Shown piece by piece: positions 42,318-50,883 of a stretch of DNA of 64,000 bases. Origin of the DNA: Flagellimonas amoyensis. GTDB taxonomy: Bacteria > Bacteroidota > Bacteroidia > Flavobacteriales > Flavobacteriaceae. Each line of letters starts with the position of its first letter. Position 1 is the first letter of the stretch. The stretch covers positions 124,001-188,000 of the forward strand of contig NZ_QBUK01000007.1 in NCBI RefSeq assembly GCF_003058265.1. Direction: 5' to 3'. The notes beneath the pieces are model-generated. The model was not told the origin of the DNA, did no database searches, and was given only the letters and a program-made list of their open reading frames with translations. A program made the position numbers and the translations under genes.

Positions 42318-43337
42318 CTATATTCCAATTGATCCCGATTCCATAGCCTTCCCTATCCCTTTTCGTAACTGCATCAGGGCCTTATAGGCCAACTGTGCGG
42401 AGTTGACCGGTATGGTGGGCACCTTGATGCCCGCCTTGAACAAAAGCTGTCGTGCGGCCTGTTGTTCATTGGTGGGCAGTCCCAACAGGGCCGAGAAGAA
42501 CCTTTTAGGATCCTTGTCGAGCAGGTTCCGGGCATGGTAGGTCTCGACATAGTTCCTTCGGTAGCCAAATTGGGCATCAAAGGTCTTCTCCGCCGCCCGA
42601 TAGAATTGGTCCCGGTCAAAGCCCTGTTTTACAGTCTGACCATGGAGGATGGTTTCCGAGGTCCTAAACTTCGAACCGGGCGATAGGCTATGGGAATTGG
42701 TCACATCCATCCGGCTCACGATGATATGGATATGGCTCTGGTCGCCTTCCTTGGCCATACCCGGAACGATACGTTTGCCCTGTTGTTTATGGGGCGCCCC
42801 AGCTTCCAAGGTCTTGATCATTTCTTGGAGTTTTGTGACGTCCCCTGTTTCCCTTCCCTCCTTGATGGCCCTAATCTGGTGTTGGAGGTCCAAGATCTTG
42901 CTGGCCGAGGCTTGGTTTTCCTTGACCTCCCGGTCCTTTTCCGAATAGGTGCGTTCCCGCTCCAGCTTGGCAAAATACAGGATATCCTTGACGGTAACTT
43001 CTTGGTCCCGGTAAAAGGAGGCCGCATAGGCCTTCATGACCTCACGGGTGTATTGACGCAGTTTCTCTGCATCGTTTCCGATATGTTTGAGCTCCCGTTG
43101 GGAGGGACTGACCACCAGGGAATAGAACTTGGGTTCCCGTTTCTTGAGCTTGGCGGTGTTGGCATCGATTTCAGTGATGACCTGTTGGGCATCAATGTCA
43201 TTCTCATTCTGGTTGAAATATAGTTCGTGCATTGCAGGGGCCTTTCCTTCGTTCTCCTTATCGAGGTATCGGACAAAGTCGCGGACGCTGCCCCGGAAAT
43301 TGTCCCCCAAATGTTGTCGTGTAATGGCGATGTACAT
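42318..43337 (-). CDS. mobB: DUF5712 relaxase-like mobilization protein (MobB)
   Basis: 339 aa. N-terminal block YIAITRQHLGDNFRGSVRDF, VRYLDKENEGKAP, a central FYSLVVSPSQRELKHIGNDA, and the putative metal site SHIHIIVSRMDVTNSHSLSP (HxH with later His/Ser), followed by QGFDRDQFYRAAEKTFDAQF and a C-terminal helical part. This matches the DUF5712 family, the MobB-type relaxase of Bacteroidota conjugative and mobilizable elements, which nicks oriT and pilots the strand. The order bfmA-like, mobB, mobC with 2-5 bp spacings is a typical operon. Catalytic assignment is by position. Confidence 0.88.
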   Translation of the reverse strand: MYIAITRQHLGDNFRGSVRDFVRYLDKENEGKAPAMHELYFNQNENDIDAQQVITEIDANTAKLKKREPKFYSLVVSPSQRELKHIGNDAEKLRQYTREVMKAYAASFYRDQEVTVKDILYFAKLERERTYSEKDREVKENQASASKILDLQHQIRAIKEGRETGDVTKLQEMIKTLEAGAPHKQQGKRIVPGMAKEGDQSHIHIIVSRMDVTNSHSLSPGSKFRTSETILHGQTVKQGFDRDQFYRAAEKTFDAQFGYRRNYVETYHARNLLDKDPKRFFSALLGLPTNEQQAARQLLFKAGIKVPTIPVNSAQLAYKALMQLRKGIGKAMESGSIGI

Positions 43338-43339
43338 GC

Positions 43340-43924
43340 TTATGGCTTTTTAAGTTTTGTGCGGTATTTTTCGATGGCCCCTGGATTGAGGTCCAATTTT
43401 AGATGGTCCTTTCCGAACCGGTTATGGAACAGGGACACATGGTCCAAGACATAGGCAAAGTCCGTTTTGAGTTCCTCGTACCGCTCTTCAAGACGATCGT
43501 AGCGGATCTTGGGAACGGTGACCTCGGCATCAAAGGGTTCCATGTCCGTCGGCTTTTTGGTCTCGGTCAACTGCTGTTCGATAAAATCGAAATCATTGTC
43601 CCATTCTTCCCCATCGGATGCAAGTTCCTGTTCAAAGAGGGCCTGGATCATACTGACCGTGGGCAGGGTCTGTTCCTTTTCGATGCTGCGCATGATGGCG
43701 ACCATGGCATTGAAGCGGCGTTTGATCAGGTATTTGAGGCTGGCGATGGTCTCATACATCCGCTCGTTGGGCGAGATCCCATTGTGCTCAAAAAACTCCA
43801 CCATGGCCAACAGGGTCATGGAATGGGACTTCCCTTGTCGTTTGGAAAATCCTTTGAATTTATGGAGCACCGTTACTTTGATGCACACGGTCCGAAACGG
43901 TTCCTTTTCGTATCCTTTATCCAT
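43340..43924 (-). CDS. BfmA/BtgA family mobilization protein
   Basis: 194 aa, basic N-terminus (YEKEPFRTVCIKVTVLHKFK, GFSKRQGKSHSMTLLAMVEF, FEHNGISPNERMYETIASLK), then RRFNAMVAIMRSIEKEQTLP and an acidic C-terminal half. This is the BfmA/BtgA pattern: an oriT-recognition accessory protein of the relaxosome. It is the first gene of the mob operon and lies directly beside the oriT-like region at 44.0-44.3 kb. Its function is to mark the transfer origin and help the DUF5712 relaxase; the partner set is complete here. Confidence 0.88.
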   Translation of the reverse strand: MDKGYEKEPFRTVCIKVTVLHKFKGFSKRQGKSHSMTLLAMVEFFEHNGISPNERMYETIASLKYLIKRRFNAMVAIMRSIEKEQTLPTVSMIQALFEQELASDGEEWDNDFDFIEQQLTETKKPTDMEPFDAEVTVPKIRYDRLEERYEELKTDFAYVLDHVSLFHNRFGKDHLKLDLNPGAIEKYRTKLKKP

Positions 43925-44011
43925 TTTTAGCTTAAAAATTCCTTGGTTTTGTTGGCCTCAGCGCATTTTTACGCTAAAAACGCCCAAGGCCTTATTTCCT
44001 AATATCCATGT

Positions 44012-44300
44012 AAGCCCCATAAACAGGGGCTTTGCGGAGCAACTATGATCGGTAGGACGCGTGAGCGTGCTACCCTCTTGCTTCTCCTTTTTGCGCCAGG
44101 GGCCCAAAAAGCATCGCACAAACCATCTTAAAAAGACCATTGTCCCTTATCATATTTTACCTAATGGAGCACGGACTTTTGGAAAGTCAGATCAAGTTGG
44201 GATGCCGTGCAAACTTTGCTACGATGTAACATCTTAAATATACCCACATTACATCAGGTACAAAAATGCGTTCTGCGGGCAAATGGCATCATTTGCCCGC
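44012..44300. other. Candidate origin of transfer with three hairpins
   Basis: Upstream of the bfmA-like gene three strong inverted repeats follow each other: AAGCCCC/GGGGCTT (44012-44032); a 24-nt stem with GTGA loop and one mismatch at 44051-44074 (GGTAGGACGC..GCGTGCTACC); and GCGGGCAAATG/CATTTGCCCGC (44275-44300). The location beside the mob operon and the absence of any gene from 43925 to 44404 support an oriT. The nick site itself cannot be placed from the sequence. Confidence 0.55.
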
Positions 44301-44366
44301 AACATATATGAAACGGCCATTTATGGGTTTCCACAACGTCAGGAGTTCCACGGGAACGCCAAAGAA

Positions 44367-44388
44367 AAGACCCTTTTTCAAGGGTCTT
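44367..44388 (-). terminator. Hairpin after the small basic gene
   Basis: AAGACCCTT/AAGGGTCTT with a four-base loop, 17 bp downstream of the stop at 44405. On the minus strand it is followed by TTCTTT. Probable terminator of the small gene, separating it from the oriT-like region. Confidence 0.6.
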
Positions 44389-44404
44389 GTTCCCGTCAGT
44401 CCTC

Positions 44405-44575
44405 CTATGGGACTGTAGTGGTCTGTTCCCTGTAATACTCATACCTGAATATCCAGAGATTGACCACTAGGGAGTAGGTTTTGTCCACCGTGGCATCCGC
44501 TGTCTTTTTGACAACGCTTTTCTTTGGATGTTTCTTCGCTGGGATCTCCAGTGACTTTTTTACAATTGCTTTCAT
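44405..44575 (-). CDS. Small basic protein of the mobilization region
   Basis: A 56-aa minus-strand gene too short for most gene finders: MKAIVKKSLEIPAKKHPKKS, VVKKTADATVDKTYSLVVNL, WIFRYEYYREQTTTVP. The N-terminal half is lysine-rich, the C-terminal half aromatic. It sits behind element A, which matches the upstream elements of the 46688 gene and of parB at the same distance from the ATG (66-68 bp), the best support that it is real. A terminator follows. Function unknown; a DNA-binding accessory protein is possible. Confidence 0.65.
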   Translation of the reverse strand: MKAIVKKSLEIPAKKHPKKSVVKKTADATVDKTYSLVVNLWIFRYEYYREQTTTVP

Positions 44576-44626
44576 AATACATCATTTTAAATTATCGATT
44601 ATTTGAGGGCATTCCCGCACTTCCCA

Positions 44627-44690
44627 AAAATTTCAGCTCAAAAGGAAACGGAATAAATAGTGAGGTACGAACGGTTTATGCCGTAGTCTT
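44627..44690 (-). promoter_or_regulatory. Shared upstream element, copy A
   Basis: In transcribed direction it reads ACGGCATAAACCGT, then a spacer, then CACTATTTATTCCGTTTCCT. Copies B (47298) and C (54872) have the same order. Inner edge 67 bp before the small-gene ATG. Confidence 0.65.
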
Positions 44691-44833
44691 TTGATGGGAA
44701 CATTTTTGAAGGGCGAACTTGCGGTCAAATAAGGGATAGGTATTCCTTAGGGTTGCCCAACACTTTGCAAACAAGAATTACCCAAATTGGTTTTTGGGTG
44801 TTCGACCCACCTAAAAACCAACCATGAACCCAT

Positions 44834-44861
44834 AAAAAAGCCCATCAAAATGAATGGGCTT
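44834..44861 (-). terminator. Hairpin terminator after the 44881 gene
   Basis: AAGCCCAT/ATGGGCTT with an 8-base loop followed by TTTTA on the minus strand, 20 bp past the stop. Confidence 0.75.
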
Positions 44862-44880
44862 GGATGGTGGGTTTAAGGGT

Positions 44881-45078
44881 TCACATATTGAACACGAAAT
44901 CATAATGGTATAGATTTCGCATGGCCTCCTCTTCCAATAGTGTATCATAGTCCTTATCGTGGGTTTCCGCAAATTGGCGCAGTTCGGCCCCCGAACGGCT
45001 TTCCACATCCTCTTTGGAACTGGAAAGCAAACGTTCCTGGGTCTCGCTATCAAGGTTCGTAAAGTTCAAATAGATCAT
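44881..45078 (-). CDS. Small acidic hypothetical protein
   Basis: 65 aa: MIYLNFTNLDSETQERLLSS, SKEDVESRSGAELRQFAETH, DKDYDTLLEEEAMRNLYHYD, FVFNM. Soluble, acidic and mostly helical, with no recognised domain. It begins 23 bp after the short gene at 45102 ends and is followed by a good terminator, so it is the last gene of the RadC operon. Similar small proteins occur next to radC on Bacteroidota elements. Function unknown. Confidence 0.7.
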   Translation of the reverse strand: MIYLNFTNLDSETQERLLSSSKEDVESRSGAELRQFAETHDKDYDTLLEEEAMRNLYHYDFVFNM

Positions 45079-45101
45079 CTTTTTACTTTTTAAAATCAGG
45101 T

Positions 45102-45230
45102 TTACAGATCATATAGGCTTGGATCGAACCCATCGGGATAATACCTAGGGTCGTTTTGTTCTTCCAACCATTCCTCAAATTCGGTCATTTCAGGATCCAC
45201 TTTCATCGGATTTGGATCAAAGAATTCCAT
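45102..45230 (-). CDS. Very small acidic protein overlapping radC
   Basis: 42 aa from the ATG at 45230: MEFFDPNPMKVDPEMTEFEE, WLEEQNDPRYYPDGFDPSLY, DL. The start lies 14 bp inside the radC-like gene, a translation-coupled overlap. A longer in-frame ATG at 45296 would lie deeper in radC and encodes an unlikely leader. Composition (Pro/Asp/Glu, aromatic) is non-random. No family recognised. Confidence 0.5.
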   Translation of the reverse strand: MEFFDPNPMKVDPEMTEFEEWLEEQNDPRYYPDGFDPSLYDL

Positions 45231-45666
45231 TATCGGCAAAACTGTAGTAACGGCCATCGGGTGCAAGGATGATATGGTCCAAGACCGCGACATCAAAAAA
45301 CTGTGCCGCCTCTTTGATCTTTTGGGTCAATCGTTTGTCCTCATAACTGGCCTTGAGTTGTCCAGAGGGGTGGTTATGGGCGAGGATGATCCCTACCGAA
45401 AGGGTCTTTACGACCACGGCAAAGAGTAGTCGCATATCCACCAAGGTGGTACATATGCCCCCTACGGAGAGCGGATAGATGCCCTTGACCTTATTGGATT
45501 GGTTGAGCAGGATGATCTTAAAGGACTCTTGTGCCCCAATAGTACGGGCATCCCAATTTTTGAAAAGTAGCTCGGCCACTTTCTTGGAATCGGTAAGGGA
45601 GACGGATTTCAGGGTGCTGAGCTTTTCCCTATAACTTATCTGTATTTCATTGACTCGATGTTCCAT
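45217..45666 (-). CDS. radC: RadC-like JAB/MPN-domain protein
   Basis: 149 aa, a short RadC lacking the N-terminal helix-hairpin part. JAMM motif: SFKIILLNQSNKVKGIYPLS (with the upstream Glu/His position variant), then IILAHNHPSGQLKASYEDKR with HxHPSG...D metal ligands, and VLDHIILAPDGRYYSFAD. Such short RadC proteins are common on plasmids, ICEs and phages, where they may act in anti-restriction or recombination; the enzymatic activity is not proven. It is downstream of ssb, from which a terminator separates it, and upstream of two small genes. Confidence 0.92.
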   Translation of the reverse strand: MEHRVNEIQISYREKLSTLKSVSLTDSKKVAELLFKNWDARTIGAQESFKIILLNQSNKVKGIYPLSVGGICTTLVDMRLLFAVVVKTLSVGIILAHNHPSGQLKASYEDKRLTQKIKEAAQFFDVAVLDHIILAPDGRYYSFADNGIL

Positions 45667-45683
45667 TTCATTTTGTTTTAAGG

Positions 45684-45721
45684 ATGAAAAAAGAAAGGGA
45701 TGCCCAAAGACTGGACACCCC
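45684..45721 (-). terminator. Hairpin terminator after ssb
   Basis: GGGGTGTCC/GGGCATCCC (with G-U pairs) and a seven-base loop, followed by TTTCTTTTTTC on the minus strand, just past the ssb stop. Confidence 0.7.
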
Positions 45722-45729
45722 TATCCATT

Positions 45730-46083
45730 TTACTCGGTGGTATTGTTCTCGCCACCACCCAAAAGCAGGATCTCACTGGCCACCACTTCGGTCACATACT
45801 TTTTATTGCCCTCTTTGTCCTCATAGGATCGGGAGGTCAATTTCCCTTCGATGGCCACTTCCTTGCCCTTGGTCACGAAACCTTCGATGATGTCGGCCAG
45901 TTTCCCCCATGCGATTACGGTATGCCATTCGGTGTTGGTCAACCGTTCCCCTGCGGAGTTCTTGTAGTGTTCATTGGTGGCCATGGTGAACCGTGCCACA
46001 CGCTTGCCTTTGTCAAGGTCTGTAATGGTGGGATCCTGCCCCACATTTCCGATCAACTGCACTTTGTTTCTCAATGTACTCAT
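45730..46083 (-). CDS. ssb: Single-stranded DNA-binding protein
   Basis: 117 aa from the ATG at 46083 (a longer frame upstream has no sensible leader). The OB-fold pattern is clear: RNKVQLIGNVGQDPTITDLD, KGKRVARFTMATNEHY, EWHTVIAWGKLADIIEGFVT, KGKEVAIEGKLTSRSYEDKE, VVASEILLLGG. It is shorter than chromosomal SSB and ends GGGENNTTE, without the DDDIPF-type acidic tip that recruits partners. This fits an element-borne SSB that coats the transferred strand. Confidence 0.93.
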   Translation of the reverse strand: MSTLRNKVQLIGNVGQDPTITDLDKGKRVARFTMATNEHYKNSAGERLTNTEWHTVIAWGKLADIIEGFVTKGKEVAIEGKLTSRSYEDKEGNKKYVTEVVASEILLLGGGENNTTE

Positions 46084-46687
46084 GATAAAAAGTTTTAAAG
46101 GTCTGCTGTCTTCCTTTATGGTCAGATCAGCAGACAGGGTTAAAAATTTCCCCTCTATTTTTTTGGTCGTTGTTTCCCAAATTTTAAGGGGCGTTTGTTT
46201 GCTTCTTACGTGCGTAGCACAATAAAAGAAGGGGGTTCTGTCAAGGCTTTTGGACAGAAATCGGGAGGCTCCGCGACGTAGCAAAACCTTTAGGTTTTCA
46301 AGGAAGTGGAAACCCTATTTGTGGACAAAACCTGCCTTGGCCTTGACAGGTTCGATGAGGGCCCTAGGAATTCCATCTGACCCATTGGCAAGGGAGCGTA
46401 CGGGAAGTTAAGCGACTGCAGGCGATGGTGTCCTGATAGGAAGTCCTTGGGTCCTGCCCTGTTTTTCGATGCCCCGAAAAACAACAAGGGCTTCTTTTAT
46501 TATAGACCCCTTAAAATTTGATGGGCGGACGGACGGATTTGCGGTCTTCCACGGCAAATCCCCAAGAAGGGTTTGCAAAGGAAGGACGCACCAAAAATCC
46601 GTTTGGACGACTTCCATATTGGCCAAATGGCAACACATCAACTATTGCGACGGTAATGGGTTTGTAATCCTAGAACTTGGTTTCCTT
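46084..46687. other. Gene-free stretch upstream of ssb
   Basis: 604 bp with no supported gene; open frames here have no protein-like pattern. It contains several short inverted repeats (for example CCCCGAAAAACAACAAGG area and GCGGTCTTCC/…GCAAATCC) and could hold the ssb promoter or a structured leader. No RNA family was recognised. Confidence 0.45.
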
Positions 46688-47248
46688 TTAGTCCTTCTGG
46701 AACAGCTCTCCCTGATCGTTAGGGGAAGGTCCGCTCAACTTGGGCATTGAAGTTTTCATGCTATCCTTTAAGGCTTGTCTTCGTTTCTCATAGATCCAGA
46801 CCCTTAACCTTTTCAAAAGACCAATCTCATATTCGGACAGTTGCTTTGGTGCCACCTCCTCCATGGCCTTGATTTGACCTGTTTTCTTGAAAGTCTTGGC
46901 ATATTGGAGCCCACACCATGTGTAAATGTTCACCCATTCGCTGGGCATGGGCGATTCGAATGTCCTGGGCATCATGTAGGCCACAACCTCGGTCAAGGAA
47001 GCCATGTGTTCCCCACGTATCCGGGTCAACATTCGGGCCATGGTAATATTGTTTAAAAGGTCTTTGGGCACAGCATCCTGCCATTGTGATGGGTAGACAA
47101 TGATGGGGCTTTGCAATAGGTTCATAAAGTCAAGGACAAAATCGGATTTGTCCTTTTTAAAAGACTTGGGTCTTAGATTTGAAATTGTGGTTTTCATTGG
47201 CTCCATTTCAAAGCCAAAATCCAGTTGTACTACGTTTTGTTTTTCCAT
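46688..47248 (-). CDS. Hypothetical protein of the conjugative module
   Basis: 186 aa from the ATG at 47248. Not recognised: MEKQNVVQLDFGFEMEPMKT, then SFKKDKSDFVLDFMNLLQSP, IIVYPSQWQDAVPKDLLNNI, TMARMLTRIRGEHMASLTEV, a helical body and KRRQALKDSMKTSMPKLSGP near the end. No signal or TM. Element B lies just upstream, at 66 bp from the ATG like those of parB and the 44405 gene, so it is co-regulated with partition and mobilization functions. The N-terminal MQLDF-like region could be a short interaction motif. Confidence 0.7.
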   Translation of the reverse strand: MEKQNVVQLDFGFEMEPMKTTISNLRPKSFKKDKSDFVLDFMNLLQSPIIVYPSQWQDAVPKDLLNNITMARMLTRIRGEHMASLTEVVAYMMPRTFESPMPSEWVNIYTWCGLQYAKTFKKTGQIKAMEEVAPKQLSEYEIGLLKRLRVWIYEKRRQALKDSMKTSMPKLSGPSPNDQGELFQKD

Positions 47249-47297
47249 GATTTGCGTTTTAAATTGAACAATAGTGGCAGACAGCCAAACGCAAGGG

Positions 47298-47410
47298 AAA
47301 ATTTTGGAGTGGGAAGGAAACGGAATAAAAAGTGACATAGGCAACGGCTTTATGCCGTCCCTTGTCCGAGAAATATTTTCCGGGTTTAATTTTGGATACT
47401 ATTGGACAGT
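47298..47410 (-). promoter_or_regulatory. Shared upstream element, copy B
   Basis: Transcribed direction: GGACAAGGGACGGCATAAAG, CCGTT, then GTCACTTTTTATTCCGTTTC, CTTCCCACTCCAAAATTTT. It aligns with copy C over about 110 bp and with copy A over about 60 bp. The AAGGAAA edge is 66 bp before the ATG at 47248. Confidence 0.7.
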
Positions 47411-47606
47411 AAAAAAGCCATCAAGAGAGGTTCATTGTAATTTGATTTACACTTGTGCCATAAACTGTTATATTTCAAAATTTGATTAGATAAGAATTGG
47501 GGATGCATTAGCTTGGACAACCTATAATGATATGACCAATTTGTATGAATATGTCTATTTTCGTGTAATTCAAATGTAAAGAGGATTGATTGTGGAACTA
47601 GAAAAG

Positions 47607-47819
47607 ATGTTCGAAGAAGCAAAACAATTGGCCATGGTCAAGTATAGTGATGATTCCTTTTATGACGCCAATGGCAATGTGTTATCGGAAAGGGTCCACG
47701 ATTGGAGAAACCATGTCCCAGAGGAATTCAAGAGAGATTGGGCCTATTTTTCCGAAAGGGAGCGCAAACTCATTTTTATTATGGCCGTTGAAGCAGCATC
47801 CAATGAAGAATGGGATTAG
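47607..47819 (+). CDS. Small hypothetical protein
   Basis: 70 aa from ATG 47607 (upstream GTG 47592 or TTG 47586 would add 5-7 residues): MFEEAKQLAMVKYSDDSFYD, ANGNVLSERVHDWRNHVPEE, FKRDWAYFSERERKLIFIMA, VEAASNEEWD. Soluble, acidic/aromatic, protein-like composition. The plus-strand orientation is opposite to both neighbours. No family recognised. About 80 bp separates its end from the convergent dnaE-like stop. Confidence 0.55.
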   Translation: MFEEAKQLAMVKYSDDSFYDANGNVLSERVHDWRNHVPEEFKRDWAYFSERERKLIFIMAVEAASNEEWD

Positions 47820-47901
47820 TTATCCTATGTAGATATTTTCAACAAAATCTCCTTTCCTTGTTCCCAATTATCCTCGGAAATATCCCATGATTGTTTTCTT
47901 T

Positions 47902-50883
47902 TTATTTTACCCCTAAGAGTACTGACCCCACTTGTCTTGGGTCAGGTTTCAAGGGTTGTTTGACGGTCGTAACCACCTCCAGACTGAAATGCCCGAACTC
48001 TTCGGTCACCGTTCCGTGGCATAGATAAATGCCCTTTCCATGTATGGGTGTGGATGCCATCGTTTGGGGAAAGTGGACACAGTCAAAAAAGTGACCTTCC
48101 AGATCGAGCATGGTGGTAAAGCGCATGGTGTCTCCTTTGGATGTGGTGTTCAGTCGAGTATGCACCATGGAACCATAGATCCAGATCTTTTGGTTGACTT
48201 GGGCCTCAAAATCACTGGCGGTCAACCTACTCTTCACTTTGCCGTCCATAAGTTCATAATACCCACAAAGCGGAAATCCCAAGAGTTCCATTTGGTCATA
48301 AGCATCCTCAATAGGATGGGAAGGTAAGTTTGGTAATGTAAAATGCTTGTGGTTGGGTTTAAAAAGCAATTTCTGGATAGTTTCCTTTCGATGGGCCTTG
48401 GTCTTGAACACGGCCTGCCATAGCATTTGCTTCTTGGGCACCCCAAAGACACGAAAGGCATCGATACGTACCAAGATGGTCAACTGTTCGATGGCAATCG
48501 GGACACGGTCGATAAAATCATCAAAATCCCTGAATTTTCCATGGAGTTGTCTTTCGTTGAGGATGCGTTGGATGACCAAACGTTCCAGACTCCGAAGCTG
48601 TCCCAGTCCCAAATAGATGTGCTTTCCATAAATGGTATTGACATGGTCACTGCTGTTGATACATGGCGGATGGATGACACCGCCCCACATCTTGGTCTCA
48701 TGCACATAAAGTTCGGTATCGTAGAACCCTCCCCCATTGTTGAGCACGGCCACCATAAATTCCAGAGGGAAGTAGTATTTGAGGTAAAGGCTCTGGTAGC
48801 TTTCCACGGCATAGGAAGCGGAATGTCCCTTGGCAAAGGCATAGCCCGCAAAACTCTCAATCTGTTCCCAGACCATCTGGGTCAGAGCGGCATCATGCCC
48901 CTTATGTCTACAATTTTCAAAAAACTTCAACCTGACCGCTTGGAACTCTTCACGGGAACGGAACTTTCCACTCATCCCCCGCCGTAGCACATCGGCCTCC
49001 CCTAGGTCCAGTCCTGCAAAGAGGTGGGCCACCTTGAGCACATCCTCCTGATAGACCATGATCCCATGGGTCTCCGGCATGATTTCCAACAGGATGGGAT
49101 TGGCCTCTTTGCGGCGTTCCGGTTCCCGTTCCCTGCGGATGTACTCATCCTTCATCCCAGAGGAGGACACCCCTGGACGGATCACGGAGCTGGCCGCCAC
49201 CAGTCCCAAATAATCATGGGTCCGAAGTTTTTTCATCAGTCCCCGCATGGCAGGGGATTCCACATAATAGGCCCCTATGGCCCTGCCTTGGCTCAACAGC
49301 CGGTTGATATGGGCATCCTGTTTCATAGCCTCCACGCTCTTGATGTCCCAAAGCATAGCATCGGGTTGGTTGCCCTTGATGACCTCCACCGCCTCTTTGA
49401 TCTTCGCCAATCCCCGCTGCCCCAAAATATCGAACTTGAACAGACCCACATCCTCGGCAATGATCATATCGAACTGCACCGTCGGGAACCCTTTGGGTGG
49501 CAGGGTCGTGGCCGAATAGTAATGCTCGGAACGGTCCAGGATCAGGATACCCGAGGAATGCACACTGATGTAGTTGGGCATCCCATGGATATAGGTGGCG
49601 TATTTCAGCACCAATCGGGCCAGTTCATCCAAGGCTCCCTGCTCATACCGACCCGAACTGAGCTTATCAATTTCCTCGGTGGGCAGCCCGAACACCTTGC
49701 CCAGTTCCCGAACGGCGGCCCGGTACTTAAAGGTATTGTAGGTACCCAAGAGGGCTACATGCTCGAAACGTTCAAAAATATAGGCCGTGACATCATCCCG
49801 GTCCCAGGTGGAAAAATCAATGTCAAAATCCGGGGGCGAGGCCCGAAAGGGATTGATGAACCGTTCGAAGTACAGGTCCAGTTCAATGGGATCCACATCG
49901 GTGATCCCTATCAGGTAGGCCACCAGACTGTTGGCCCCGCTACCCCTGCCCACATAGGGATAGCCTTTGGACTTGGCATAGGAGACGATATCATGGTTGA
50001 TCAAAAAGTAGGACACAAAATCCAGTTCCTGGATGGTCCGAAGTTCCCGGAACATACGTTCCCTGACTTTTTCCGTAGGATGGGCATAGCGTCGGGGCAA
50101 CCCATCCAATGCCAGTTGCCGCAACCGTTCCACATCCAATGCTTTGGACTCCAAAAAACGGGACTGGTTCTGGGAAACCCTATCACTTCCAAACCCAAAA
50201 GCAATGGAACAGGAATCCATCAGCCGTTGGGTGTTTTCCCAGATATGCGGAAAATCAACCAAGACCTTTTTCAATTCCTCCAAGGGCCGAAGGGTATCGG
50301 TGGGTCTTGCCTCCTCGGACTGGGGCAGTTTACTCAATAGCGTGTTCAAGCCTATGGCCCGAAGCAAGCGATGGGTATTGAAATCCTTTTTGTTACGAAA
50401 GGTAACAGGTTGTAACAACACCAATCTGTCGGTATAATCCCGATATCGGGAGAACCGTAATTTCCGGAGTTCTTCCACCGAAACCCCTATATATTCATAG
50501 GCCCTGAAATCCGTCCGTTCCTCTTCCTGTATCTTCTCGAAGGGGTAGATCACATGAACGTTCATAAAAACAGGGGCCACAGAGGGAACGGGCATTCCCT
50601 TGTGCAAATGCTTGGATAGAAAGGCATTGATTTCCCTAAACCCCTCGTTGTTTTGCGCCAGACCCACGAACTCCTGTATGTTCCCGTTCCGAAAATCAAT
50701 GCCCAGAATGGGACGTATCCCCTGCTCGTTGGCCAAGCGCACAAAGTTCATCCCCACCGAACTGTTGTTGATGTCGGTCAGAGTCAAGGTTTCCACCCCA
50801 TGGGAACGGGCAAGTTCCAAAAGCTCGCTTTCGGAGAGCACCCCGTAGTTCAAAGAGTAATATGTATGGCAGTTCAGGTACAT
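47902..50883 (-). CDS. dnaE: DNA polymerase III alpha-subunit-like (DnaE2/ImuC-type)
   Basis: 993 aa, short for DnaE and typical of DnaE2-like polymerases in Bacteroidota. N-terminal PHP domain (YLNCHTYYSLNYGVLSESEL, VETLTLTDINNSSVGMNFVR), the catalytic centre with GRGSGANSLVAYLIGI and SPPDFDIDFSTWDRDDVT (Asp about 351-355), fingers (YVESPAMRGLMKKLRTHDYL, GIMVYQEDVLKVAHLFAG), an HhH-like region and a C-terminal OB fold (KIWIYGSMVHTRLNTTSKGD). The PHP metal ligands are partly replaced, so proofreading is doubtful. It overlaps the Y-family gene by one base, forming a translesion cassette on the element. Confidence 0.9.
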   Translation of the reverse strand: MYLNCHTYYSLNYGVLSESELLELARSHGVETLTLTDINNSSVGMNFVRLANEQGIRPILGIDFRNGNIQEFVGLAQNNEGFREINAFLSKHLHKGMPVPSVAPVFMNVHVIYPFEKIQEEERTDFRAYEYIGVSVEELRKLRFSRYRDYTDRLVLLQPVTFRNKKDFNTHRLLRAIGLNTLLSKLPQSEEARPTDTLRPLEELKKVLVDFPHIWENTQRLMDSCSIAFGFGSDRVSQNQSRFLESKALDVERLRQLALDGLPRRYAHPTEKVRERMFRELRTIQELDFVSYFLINHDIVSYAKSKGYPYVGRGSGANSLVAYLIGITDVDPIELDLYFERFINPFRASPPDFDIDFSTWDRDDVTAYIFERFEHVALLGTYNTFKYRAAVRELGKVFGLPTEEIDKLSSGRYEQGALDELARLVLKYATYIHGMPNYISVHSSGILILDRSEHYYSATTLPPKGFPTVQFDMIIAEDVGLFKFDILGQRGLAKIKEAVEVIKGNQPDAMLWDIKSVEAMKQDAHINRLLSQGRAIGAYYVESPAMRGLMKKLRTHDYLGLVAASSVIRPGVSSSGMKDEYIRREREPERRKEANPILLEIMPETHGIMVYQEDVLKVAHLFAGLDLGEADVLRRGMSGKFRSREEFQAVRLKFFENCRHKGHDAALTQMVWEQIESFAGYAFAKGHSASYAVESYQSLYLKYYFPLEFMVAVLNNGGGFYDTELYVHETKMWGGVIHPPCINSSDHVNTIYGKHIYLGLGQLRSLERLVIQRILNERQLHGKFRDFDDFIDRVPIAIEQLTILVRIDAFRVFGVPKKQMLWQAVFKTKAHRKETIQKLLFKPNHKHFTLPNLPSHPIEDAYDQMELLGFPLCGYYELMDGKVKSRLTASDFEAQVNQKIWIYGSMVHTRLNTTSKGDTMRFTTMLDLEGHFFDCVHFPQTMASTPIHGKGIYLCHGTVTEEFGHFSLEVVTTVKQPLKPDPRQVGSVLLGVK

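Noticed and set aside
46290..46641. Small open frames on both strands between ssb and the 46688 gene
   Set aside because: They overlap each other in several frames and have no protein-like pattern or start signals.
49024..50340. A 438-codon open frame on the plus strand
   Set aside because: It lies wholly opposite the well-supported dnaE-like gene and its translation has no domain pattern.
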